From positions 1 to 24,494 of the forward strand of contig JAEYWA010000019.1 in NCBI GenBank assembly GCA_023431385.1: a DNA stretch of 24,494 nt, given 5' to 3'. The position numbers were made by a program, and so were the translations under genes. The notes beneath the pieces were generated by a model. It did not search any database. It was not told where the DNA came from and worked only from the letters and a program-made list of their open reading frames with translations. This document shows, piece after piece, positions 7,759 to 13,928 of the stretch (positions are counted from its first letter, which is position 1; each line of letters begins with the position of its first letter). The stretch is from Bacillota bacterium. GTDB taxonomy: Bacteria; Bacillota; Clostridia; Acetivibrionales; DSM-1351.

Positions 7759-7974
7759 CTAGACTGTAACTTCTGCCTTAGACATCTCCAACCCCAACTC
7801 ACGCAGCTTTTTATTGTAAACTGTCATCTTTTTCATACCTCTGAAGGTAGTTTATACCAATTGCATATTTAATTTGCCAAACAGGTAATTTGAGCTCAAT
7901 ATAATCTATATCATTATAGCCTTACAAGTAGCTGTCTTTCCACTTCCGTTGACTGCCTCACAAGTAATGGTTCT
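7759..7974 (-). pseudogene. Relics of an upstream element gene, possibly a P-loop ATPase
   Basis: Short minus-strand frames survive. One reads ITCEAVNGSGKTATCKAI, with a Walker A-like GSGKT. A second reads DIDYIELKLPVWQIKYAIGI. A third ends LRELGLEMSKAEVTV with a stop at 7759-7761, just before the ribosome binding site of the next small ORF. Together they look like a frame-scrambled gene. The ATPase suggestion rests on the one motif. Confidence 0.35.
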
Positions 7975-8013
7975 AAAAAAACAATATCCTGCAATCGGTC
8001 TGATTACAGGATA
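7975..8013 (-). terminator. Rho-independent terminator of the MerR operon
   Basis: On the minus strand, TATCCTGTAATC pairs with GATTGCAGGATA (12 bp including one G-T pair, 5-base loop), with seven T a few bases after the stem. It lies 27 bases beyond the stop codon of the DUF3788/DUF3795-type gene. Confidence 0.9.
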
Positions 8014-8039
8014 ATATCATTTGATATGGTGTACCCCGC

Positions 8040-8804
8040 TTAGTTTCCGTATTGCTCATACACATAAGGCAGAATTACCCATGTAACATCATCGGCAGCA
8101 ATAGTATTTGTGTGTATTTCAGGTTTAAGCCCTTGATATAAATGTTGTGCCTTATCACAAGGATTTTTATGACAATCCTGGCACCTATCAACTTCATTTT
8201 CAGCCGCACATTTCAATGAATCACAGTTAAATCCTTTATCTAAACCCCCTGTATGACAGCCATCACAAAACTTCATATCATCGCCCCAATAGCCCCCATC
8301 GCCTACACCTCCCGCATATACACGTATCAACCGCTCTTTCAACTCCGCCCGGAACTCCTCGCTGATTGTTCCACCGTTATAATGTACACACAAATCGCAA
8401 CGGTGTCTGCAACTGGAATAAACCGCCTGCTCTTTCGGAAACGGCTTTCGGTTAGGCTTTTTCTTAATCAAAACAAGCTGTTTGACAGCTTCAAGCGTAC
8501 ATAAGTCAGCAACGGAAATAAACATCCACTTGCCGTCATGATGCGTTTTGCTGTTATCGTAAATTTCCTGTATCTTCTGTGGAAATTCATTGCGACGTGC
8601 CTCAAATAATTCACGTTCTGCCTTTCCGAAAATAACGAGAAAATCATAATGGTCTTCACGTATGTAGATAGTCAGCACCGTTTTCCTGCCTTTGCGGAAC
8701 TTCAATTCATCTTTGCCGTTGCCCACTTCATCTAAAAAATACTTCCCTCGCATAAAGCACATAGTTTCCGCGCTGACATTTTGCAGTTCTGTTTTATCGT
8801 TCAT
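8040..8804 (-). CDS. DUF3788 + DUF3795-type cysteine-rich protein
   Basis: The product is 254 residues if started at ATG 8804, chosen because GGGGG lies seven bases upstream; an in-frame ATG 14 codons earlier lacks a site. The N-terminal half (about residues 1-125) resembles DUF3788 (LKFRKGRKTVLTIYIREDHY, FLVIFGKAERELFE), a small alpha/beta fold. The C-terminal half (about 132-235) is cysteine-rich, with CRHRCDLCVHY, FCDGCHTGG, CDSLKCAAE and CQDCHKNPC. This matches the DUF3795 pattern and suggests metal or Fe-S binding. The biochemical role of both domains is unknown to me. It is the last gene of the MerR operon, with a leader element just upstream and a strong terminator just downstream. No disruption is visible. 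Confidence 0.8.
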   Translation of the reverse strand: MNDKTELQNVSAETMCFMRGKYFLDEVGNGKDELKFRKGRKTVLTIYIREDHYDFLVIFGKAERELFEARRNEFPQKIQEIYDNSKTHHDGKWMFISVADLCTLEAVKQLVLIKKKPNRKPFPKEQAVYSSCRHRCDLCVHYNGGTISEEFRAELKERLIRVYAGGVGDGGYWGDDMKFCDGCHTGGLDKGFNCDSLKCAAENEVDRCQDCHKNPCDKAQHLYQGLKPEIHTNTIAADDVTWVILPYVYEQYGN

Positions 8805-8811
8805 CTTGCAA

Positions 8812-8870
8812 CCCCCTATCTGCCTGTTATTGGCTTCCTTAACCAACCGAGTTTAAAAAAGTGTTAGTGT
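8812..8870 (-). repeat. Leader element copy 1
   Basis: It matches 9446-9502 at roughly 48 of 60 positions, including the identical core ACCGAGTTTAAAA. In both copies the element ends at the ribosome binding site of the next gene. It contains a small GCC/GGC hairpin near that site and can pair ACTAAC with GTTGGT around the AT-rich core. Confidence 0.65.
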
Positions 8871-8882
8871 ATTTCCGTATTA

Positions 8883-9434
8883 TTATTTAATTATTTCAAA
8901 AAGATGTTCGCAGTGTTTTTCACCGTTGGAGCTAATTGGTGATGATACAGTTTCTATAAGGCGCAGTTTCACACCGAGACTGTTCTCAAAATGATATTTT
9001 ACATGTCCACTACAATAGCCACAATATGTAAGTGAAACAGTTGTGGGTTTTGACAATTTACTTATAATTGAACATACACATCTATATTTTTCATTGTCTT
9101 CAAAATTCCAAAATATACTCAATGTTCCATCATCGTTTATTCTGCAGCGAGCTGATTCGTTCATATCCATTGCGTTTAGTATTCTTATACGTTCTTCGAT
9201 GAGTTTGTCCTTAAATTTCAGCATGAATTCGGCGGTAGGTTCATTTTTGTTGCAACCTTGCTCCTCCATGACGGAAAGGATTTGACCTTTTGTAAGCAAA
9301 TTATCCATCTGATTTACAAATGCAATTTATTCTTCCGGTGTTTCATCTTCAGTATCCGGAAAAACAAATCCCTCCATTACTTCCATCGGAATACCTTTTT
9401 CAAGCATAGTCTTCTTGATTTTTGAAATGTTCAT
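8883..9434 (-). pseudogene. Cysteine-containing DUF6144-like protein interrupted by one in-frame stop
   Basis: The frame opens at ATG 9434 (AGGAGG eleven bases upstream) with MNISKIKKTMLEKGIPMEVM and reaches DETPEE. It meets a TAA at 9327-9329, then continues in the same frame IAFVNQMDNLLTKGQILSVM to a stop at 8883-8885. A C-to-T change of CAA would explain the stop. Without it the protein has 183 residues. The C-terminal half has TYCGYCSGHVKYHFENSLGV and SSPISSNGEKHCEHLFEII, recalling the DUF6144/V4R-like proteins with a Cys-rich ligand pocket; this assignment is from memory. An internal ATG at 9308 could still give 141 residues, but it has no good ribosome binding site. It is the third gene of the MerR operon. 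Confidence 0.7.
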
Positions 9435-9445
9435 ATCAAGAACAT

Positions 9446-9502
9446 CCTCCTATCAGCCCATTAAGGGCGTTCTTCACCCACCGAGTTTAAAAGGGTTGGT
9501 GT
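9446..9502 (-). repeat. Leader element copy 2
   Basis: Partner of the element at 8812-8870. Here the small hairpin is GCCC/GGGC with a five-base loop, one base pair longer than in copy 1, and is followed directly by AGGAGG. It lies between the Fpg-like gene and the next gene. Confidence 0.65.
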
Positions 9503-9511
9503 CGTTTTGTA

Positions 9512-10330
9512 TTATACCTTTTGGCAGTCAGGGCATATAAAAGAAGATGTGCTACCCGTTTTTGTTGAAATTATCGTCTCGCCACAAACCGGGCAAGGCT
9601 GGTTTTCTTTATAGCCCACAAGGAAATAATCCATTGTGAATCCGCCTTTTTGCCCAAAGAAATCACTTTCGAAAGCAAACGTACCTTTTTCTCGTGAAAG
9701 GTTCAATAACTCTGTTATGCTGTCATAAAGGAGTCTGATTTCATCCCCGTTCATGTCCGATATTTTCTTTTGGGGATGCAGGCGGGCTTTGAATAAAATA
9801 TCGTGCATATACATGTTCCCGATGCCGCCGACATTCTTTTGATTCATTAAAAAGGCTTTAACCTGTGTCTTTTTTCCTTTCAGTAGAGATAAAAAATAAT
9901 CAAGCGTAAACTTTTCATCAAAAGGGTCAATCGCAATATCTTTTGTGTTAGGCTCTGATTCAAGTTCATCATCCGAAACGAGTAAAAATTTGCCGAACCA
10001 CCAAAAGCGGGCGGTATAGCCGCTGTCGTCACTAAAGATAACCTTTATGTGGTATTTTTCAGCTTCGTTCTTCTCATTATCGAAGAACAAAATATGCGCG
10101 CCCATACCAAGAGATAAAAGGATATTTTCACCGTTAGAGAGCTTAGTGATAATCCATTTCCCCCTATTACTGGTATCTTCAATCCTTGCGCCCAAGGTTC
10201 GTTTTTGAAACTCATCAAACGGTATGTTGGCACATTTTTCCTGCAGTAGAGTAAGAGTTTGTATGGTCTTTCCACGCAGGATATCTCTCATTTGTCCAGC
10301 GAGTTTAGCGATTTCAGGTAGTTCAGCCAT
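9512..10330 (-). CDS. Fpg/Nei-family DNA glycosylase-like protein lacking the catalytic proline
   Basis: The 272 residues cover the whole family layout: N-terminal beta sandwich, helix-two-turns-helix (NVGGIGNMYMHDILFKARLHP, about 165-185) and a C-terminal CxxC..CxxC zinc finger (CPVCGE, CPDCQK). Active family members start MPELPE, and the proline left after Met removal is the nucleophile in base excision. This protein starts MAELPE, so Ala replaces Pro; the Glu is kept, as is the Lys in NRGKW. In the zinc finger the DNA-contacting Arg (usual RxTxxC context) is replaced by Thr (STSSFIC). It may bind damaged DNA without excising bases, or use another residue. The ribosome binding site AAGGAG lies within the last codons of the MerR gene, so the two are translationally coupled. 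Confidence 0.88.
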   Translation of the reverse strand: MAELPEIAKLAGQMRDILRGKTIQTLTLLQEKCANIPFDEFQKRTLGARIEDTSNRGKWIITKLSNGENILLSLGMGAHILFFDNEKNEAEKYHIKVIFSDDSGYTARFWWFGKFLLVSDDELESEPNTKDIAIDPFDEKFTLDYFLSLLKGKKTQVKAFLMNQKNVGGIGNMYMHDILFKARLHPQKKISDMNGDEIRLLYDSITELLNLSREKGTFAFESDFFGQKGGFTMDYFLVGYKENQPCPVCGETIISTKTGSTSSFICPDCQKV

Positions 10331-10337
10331 TTTATTT

Positions 10338-11279
10338 TTACTCCTTCTTGTTCTTTATTTGTATTGGAATAAATATATCTTGTTGGTATCTGTTCAACTC
10401 ACTTGCTATATCCCACGGTAGAATTTCCTCAATCATTTCGTAACGCTGCAATTCACCTTCCGCATTAGCGTCAAGCTCAAAATGGTCGCTCTTATTTACC
10501 CAGTCTTTCAATAGAATAATAGTATCATCCATATCTTCCATGAAGGAACTGGCTATTGCGAATAATCCGCCTGTAAATTTTTCATCTGCATATTCTGTTG
10601 AATTTTTATAGTCGCTTGGTATTTTGATAAGCATAATCCATTCACCGTTTGGTTCTTTGCGGTAAAAACAATTACGCAATCCGGGACTTGGTGTGAATCC
10701 GAATTTCACAAACAGGTTCTCCATTTTACCATCCAGATTTTCTACTTGTCCTGTTTTCAATCGTGAAGTAAGAAAACGCATAGGTGGTAATCGAATAATC
10801 CGGACATCATGTAGTCTTAATGCTTCACGGCTGATTTCCGACAACTTTTCAAATGTGACCGTCTCATTTCTTTCTACAGTGGCAAGCCTTTTTTCGGTTT
10901 CTTCATAAAGCAAAGTAATGGCCGATATTTTCTTGATACCGCTCATAAGCATTTTATGGAGAAAATCATCCACAAGATGTCTTAGCTCAGATAAGGCTGA
11001 AATCTTCGTGTCAAGGGATTCGAGTTTGTCCACAAACGCTTGAATCAATGCTGTAGTGTTTTCACTTTTGAATATAACGACCATATCCTTAACCGGGATT
11101 TGTAATTTACGTAAAATAATAATCTGTTTCAATCGTTCAAGTGCAGCGGTATCATAATAACGTTGGGTTTTGTAATCAGGATGGTTGCTCCATAAAAGCC
11201 CCATTTCCTCATAATACCTTAGTGTCCTACTCGATATACCGAATTTTTCAACAACTTCGTTTATTCTAATTAATTCCAA
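10338..11279 (-). CDS. MerR-family transcriptional regulator with C-terminal effector domain
   Basis: The start is taken as TTG at 11279 (read as Met: MELIRINEVVEKFGISSRTL), because AAGGTGG lies eight bases upstream and the sequence then matches the usual MerR N-terminus. The product is 313 residues. Residues about 3-70 form the winged helix (SSRTLRYYEEMGLL, RYYDTAALERLKQI); about 75-125 are the dimerisation coiled coil; the remaining 180 residues resemble a GyrI/BmrR-type ligand-binding domain (GEWIMLIKIP, EDMDDTIILLKDWV, FELDANAEGELQRYEMI). Such regulators twist an over-long promoter spacer to activate it when a ligand binds. A promoter of exactly that kind lies just upstream, so self-regulation of the MerR/Fpg-like operon is likely. 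The ligand is unknown. Confidence 0.92.
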   Translation of the reverse strand: MELIRINEVVEKFGISSRTLRYYEEMGLLWSNHPDYKTQRYYDTAALERLKQIIILRKLQIPVKDMVVIFKSENTTALIQAFVDKLESLDTKISALSELRHLVDDFLHKMLMSGIKKISAITLLYEETEKRLATVERNETVTFEKLSEISREALRLHDVRIIRLPPMRFLTSRLKTGQVENLDGKMENLFVKFGFTPSPGLRNCFYRKEPNGEWIMLIKIPSDYKNSTEYADEKFTGGLFAIASSFMEDMDDTIILLKDWVNKSDHFELDANAEGELQRYEMIEEILPWDIASELNRYQQDIFIPIQIKNKKE

Positions 11280-11300
11280 AAATATCACCACCTTGCAACC

Positions 11301-11331
11301 ATTATATAAGTTGACGCAGGGTCAATGTCAA
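11301..11331 (-). promoter_or_regulatory. MerR-type promoter/operator
   Basis: On the minus strand, TTGACA (11326-11331) and TATAAT (11301-11306) are separated by 19 bases instead of 17. The spacer contains the inverted repeat TTGAC-N5-GTCAA. The long spacer with a centred dyad is the diagnostic layout for promoters activated by MerR-family proteins. Confidence 0.9.
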
Positions 11332-11334
11332 TAG

Positions 11335-11529
11335 TATATTTCTGAATATGAATGGTATTATTTAGAAAAACCTTTGCAGGCATTACAAAAATATCAGCAT
11401 AAGGCCTTGGCACCAACGTTTGTGCACCATATAATGACCGTAAAAGTATACTCTACGGAACGCTGGTATCACGGGAAGAAGTCCTCAGATTTTTACGGCA
11501 TCAGATTAAAGGTGGTATGTTATGAGTAA
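11335..11529 (+). pseudogene. 5'-truncated ORF ahead of the serine recombinase
   Basis: An open plus-strand frame without an early start codon reads ISEYEWYYLEKPLQALQKYQ and later VKVYSTERWYHGKKSSDFYG. It ends at a TAA overlapping the recombinase start by 8 bases (ATGAGTAA). That overlap argues for a real upstream gene whose 5' part was lost close to the MerR promoter. I do not recognise the family. Confidence 0.4.
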
Positions 11530-12144
11530 AGAGTCTATTACAAGCACACCACGAGTTACTTGGGGCTATGCGAGAGTATCAGACTGGGGTTAGGAGCTAT
11601 CACGCCAGTTGTTAAGCTTAGCTGAATATGGAGTCGTAGAAAGTCGCATCATATGCGATAAGCAGTCATGAAAAGACTTTCAGCGTCCGGACTGGCTTAC
11701 TCACAAAGGGCAGCTGATTAGGGCAGGGGATATTCTCGTAGTCAAGGAGTTGGATAGGATTGGGAGAAATTACGATTTGATTAAGCAGGAATGGACAGAA
11801 TTGAGAGCTGCAGGAGTAGAAATAGTAGTCATTGATACACCTATATTGTCTACGGCCGATAAAAGCGACCTTGAAAAATCCCTCATTTCGAGCATCGTGT
11901 TCGAGCTACTTGCGTACCTCAGTGAGAAGACCAGAATTAAGATTAAGTCATCGCAGGCCGAGGGAATAAGGGCGGCCAAGCAGAATAAAGTAAAATTCGG
12001 TCGGCCGCTGCTGTTGAGCCTCCCGGATTTGCAACTGAGGTGGCTAAATGGAAAGCTGGAGAACAGACAGCCGTGGAAACATTCACAAAGCTTAAATTAA
12101 GTAAGACCACATTTTATAAGTTAGTTGGCAAAACGGAGGCGTAA
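11522..12144 (+). pseudogene. Resolvase/invertase-type serine recombinase, broken
   Basis: The frame reads WGYARVSDWG, then TAG at 11591-11593 (CAG expected, giving QELSRQL), then IICDKQS, then TGA at 11669-11671 (GGA expected, giving GKDFQRPDW). It continues through KELDRIGRNYD and SEKTRIKIKSSQAEGIRAAK. At 12005-12007 one base is missing; in the restored frame the C-terminus reads AAVEPPGFATEVAKWKAGEQ and LKLSKTTFYKLV, a helix-turn-helix, ending at 12142-12144. The rebuilt protein has about 207 residues, normal for Pin/Hin-like recombinases. The catalytic Ser in YARVS and the family Arg residues in LDRIGR are still encoded. Such enzymes cut and rejoin DNA at short dyad sites. With two stops and one shift it is dead in this copy. 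Confidence 0.88.
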
Positions 12145-12146
12145 CT

Positions 12147-12260
12147 ATGGCATATCAATTCTGCCCCCGATGTAGTATCATCCGCAGGAAAGTTTCTCGT
12201 ATATGTATGGGTTGCCGCTATCCTACTGTACCTTCAGCCTCCATGACGGTATTCTCATAG
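12147..12260 (+). CDS. Small zinc-ribbon protein
   Basis: ATG 12147 follows the recombinase stop by two bases, with GGAGG nine bases upstream. It encodes 37 residues starting MAYQFCPRCSIIRRK and including ICMGCRY, two CxxC pairs typical of a zinc ribbon. After GCRYP the sequence loses character, and the product may be shortened by a frameshift. Tiny zinc-ribbon ORFs following recombinases are common in integrative elements. The function is unknown. Confidence 0.45.
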   Translation: MAYQFCPRCSIIRRKVSRICMGCRYPTVPSASMTVFS

Positions 12261-12459
12261 ATGATATAACAGAGCTTACTTATGATTTTGAATATTTTTA
12301 TATGGGGTTTTGTTCCGTTGAAGATGAGATACAGACTGAAATTGATAAGATAATACTGTGGCTAAGTAATGATGGACATATTGCCTTTCTTAAACTGGCA
12401 GCTCTCTGGCTTTGATACCTTAGAGGCCGATAAAAATCTATAAAGTGGAGGTGATACTA

Positions 12460-12552
12460 ATATATAAGATTATCTGCCACGATTGTGGCATCATATGTGA
12501 CTTTGCGATTGACAGCCGCCCCTGTCCCAGCCGTGGTGCCCATAATGGTTGA
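12460..12552 (+). pseudogene. Second zinc-ribbon ORF relic without a start codon
   Basis: After a good GGAGGTGA site the expected start codon position holds ATA (12460-12462). The frame then reads YKIICHDCGIICDFAIDSRP and CPSRGAHNG to a TGA at 12550-12552. The last expected ribbon Cys is Arg (CPSR), so both the start and a metal ligand appear lost. Confidence 0.45.
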
Positions 12553-12931
12553 GGAGGAACTGGTTGAGGCAGCTGAACTGCTGACAAAGCGTGATTCATT
12601 AAACCATATTTCTTAATGGAATTGCAATTATCATTATTGGTTGTTACATGAAGGATACTATATTAAGGTCGTCTTCTAAAAGCGTTTTTTCTTCTATATT
12701 GAACTTTTCAATGAAATTCTCTGCTGAATAAGTCGCTTTATTAAGAAAACATACTGAAGGATTCTTTCACCGGGTATCTTAAGCCAAGATTCTACGGAAA
12801 TTTAAAGCATTGAATGAACTTGTAATATCTATCTTTTGTGACATCTTAATACCTCATTTAGCAATATTATTAAAATCATAATCATGTCTAAATACTACAA
12901 AGTTTTACCAATACCTCCTATTTTTTAGTTC

Positions 12932-12952
12932 AAGCTCAATATTATTGAGCTT
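12932..12952. repeat. Perfect 10-bp inverted repeat, 1-base centre
   Basis: AAGCTCAATA, one T, then TATTGAGCTT. The near-absent loop favours a DNA-binding dyad over an RNA hairpin, and no T run follows. Confidence 0.7.
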
Positions 12953-13080
12953 AAACAGCAAACGTATATAACAGGCACGGTTTAGCTTCTACAGGTGCTG
13001 ACATGATAAAAACCCAGCAATAAGACAAAGGATAAAATTGGCTGAAATCACTGTGTTTATAATGGTTTCAGAATTTATAC

Positions 13081-13150
13081 TGTGTACAATTTGCTGTGTA
13101 TGACGGTCTGATAATAAAAATTAGCGATTGCATACACAGTATTGTACACA
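13081..13150. repeat. Long inverted repeat near the right island end
   Basis: The left arm 13081-13102 (TGTGTACAAT, TTG, CTGTGTATG) pairs with the right arm 13131-13150, which is its reverse complement except that one base replaces the three-base joint. The arms are separated by 28 bases. It lies about 70 bases from the att-like repeat, a place where recombinase or accessory protein sites are expected. Confidence 0.75.
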
Positions 13151-13220
13151 ACCGCTTATACTATTATTCACCGCTTTTATGGTTTACTTAAATCGGATAA
13201 AACCTTCAAAAGCCTTGATA

Positions 13221-13281
13221 ATTCTTATTTAAAGTATCTTTCTAATAATCCCTTAAATCCTGCACCATGTCTTGCTTCGTC
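13221..13281 (-). repeat. Right copy of the 61-bp att-like direct repeat
   Basis: This copy forms the last 18 codons, the stop and 4 following bases of the intact rubrerythrin gene. It matches 5041-5101 in the same orientation with five synonymous transitions. Confidence 0.85.
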
Positions 13282-13770
13282 CTTACACATTTCATGCACT
13301 GTGTCATGGATTGCATCCAGGTTCAGTTGTTTTGCTCTTGTAGCCAGATCCTTCTTGCCCTTGCAAGCCCCGGCTTCAGCTTCAAATCTTAATTGAAGAT
13401 TCTTCTTCGTATCGGCATGAACCACTTCACCCAGTAACTCTGCAAATTTAGCTGCATGCTCTGCTTCTTCCCAGGCAGCAAGCTTGTAGAAAGCACCAAT
13501 TTCAGGATAGCCTTCACGCTCAGCCTGTCTTGCCATAGCAAGGTACATGCCTACTTCTGTACATTCACCCATGAAATTAGCTCTCAAGCCTTCAAGAATT
13601 TCTGCGTCTACGCCAGCTGCCACACCGATTCTGTGTTCGTCAGCCCAAACAGCTGAAGTCTCGGTCTGCTCAATAAATTTTTCTCTGGCAGCCTTACACT
13701 GAGGGCAGTTGTCAGGTGCTGCATCCCCTGTATGTACATATCCGCAAATAGAACAAACAAATTTCTTCAT
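13225..13770 (-). CDS. rbr: Reverse rubrerythrin (peroxide-reducing)
   Basis: The 181-residue protein has the rubredoxin domain first: CSIC (Cys6, Cys9) and CPQC (Cys22, Cys25), which bind one iron. The four-helix diiron domain follows, with ligands in GECTEVGMYLAMARQAEREG, EEAEHAAKF and DEARHGAG. This reversed order is the form studied in Clostridium acetobutylicum, where it reduces hydrogen peroxide in the cytoplasm with electrons from NADH via a reductase and rubredoxin. GGAGG precedes the ATG by 9 bases. The 150-base upstream region is AT-rich; I could not fix a promoter or a PerR box with confidence. The gene is intact, but its 3' end is the copy of the 61-bp repeat that bounds the island, so its last codons may come from the incoming DNA. 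Confidence 0.95.
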   Translation of the reverse strand: MKKFVCSICGYVHTGDAAPDNCPQCKAAREKFIEQTETSAVWADEHRIGVAAGVDAEILEGLRANFMGECTEVGMYLAMARQAEREGYPEIGAFYKLAAWEEAEHAAKFAELLGEVVHADTKKNLQLRFEAEAGACKGKKDLATRAKQLNLDAIHDTVHEMCKDEARHGAGFKGLLERYFK

Positions 13771-13928
13771 AGTAATAAATCCTCCATTATGTATTAATTA
13801 TTTATTTAATATATAAATTTTTCCACTTTAAGCGGAACGATAATATATGTACCACATAAACCCAAGGTTTAAACATATTATTTCATTTCCACACAATTAA
13901 CACATATAAAGAAGGAATTCTTGCATTG

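Larger units (their letters stand above)
12553..13220. other. Non-coding right end of the island with dyad elements
   Basis: There is no intact gene in 670 bases. The minus strand keeps a short relic near 12600-12850: GAGG then MSQKIDITSSFNALNFRRIL, broken by stops, and later KATYSAENFIEKFNIEEKTL in another frame. Two inverted repeats are listed separately. The region runs up to the right copy of the 61-bp boundary repeat. Confidence 0.5.
5041..13281. mobile_element. Decayed integrated island bounded by att-like 61-bp direct repeats
   Basis: An 8.2-kb segment lies between two same-orientation copies of the rubrerythrin 3' end. One copy (right) completes the intact gene and one (left) is a stub. 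Integration at the 3' end of a gene, with the end regenerated by the incoming DNA, is the classic footprint of integrative elements. Inside are a RepB-like primase relic, a serine recombinase relic, small zinc-ribbon ORFs, an XRE regulator with a membrane protein, and a MerR/Fpg-like cargo operon. No tyrosine integrase or conjugation gene was found, and most element genes are broken. The boundaries are seen directly; the insertion mechanism is inferred. An alternative is an ancient tandem rubrerythrin duplication later filled with foreign DNA. Confidence 0.6.

Noticed and set aside
12203..12415. A 70-codon plus-strand frame overlapping the small zinc-ribbon ORF
   Set aside because: It starts inside the zinc-ribbon codons in another frame, with no ribosome binding site, and I recognise no motif. 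It may be part of a decayed gene.
5041..13281. Tyrosine integrase or conjugation genes expected in an integrative element
   Set aside because: No frame on either strand shows the R..HxxR..Y pattern or a relaxase or coupling protein, so no element type is assigned.
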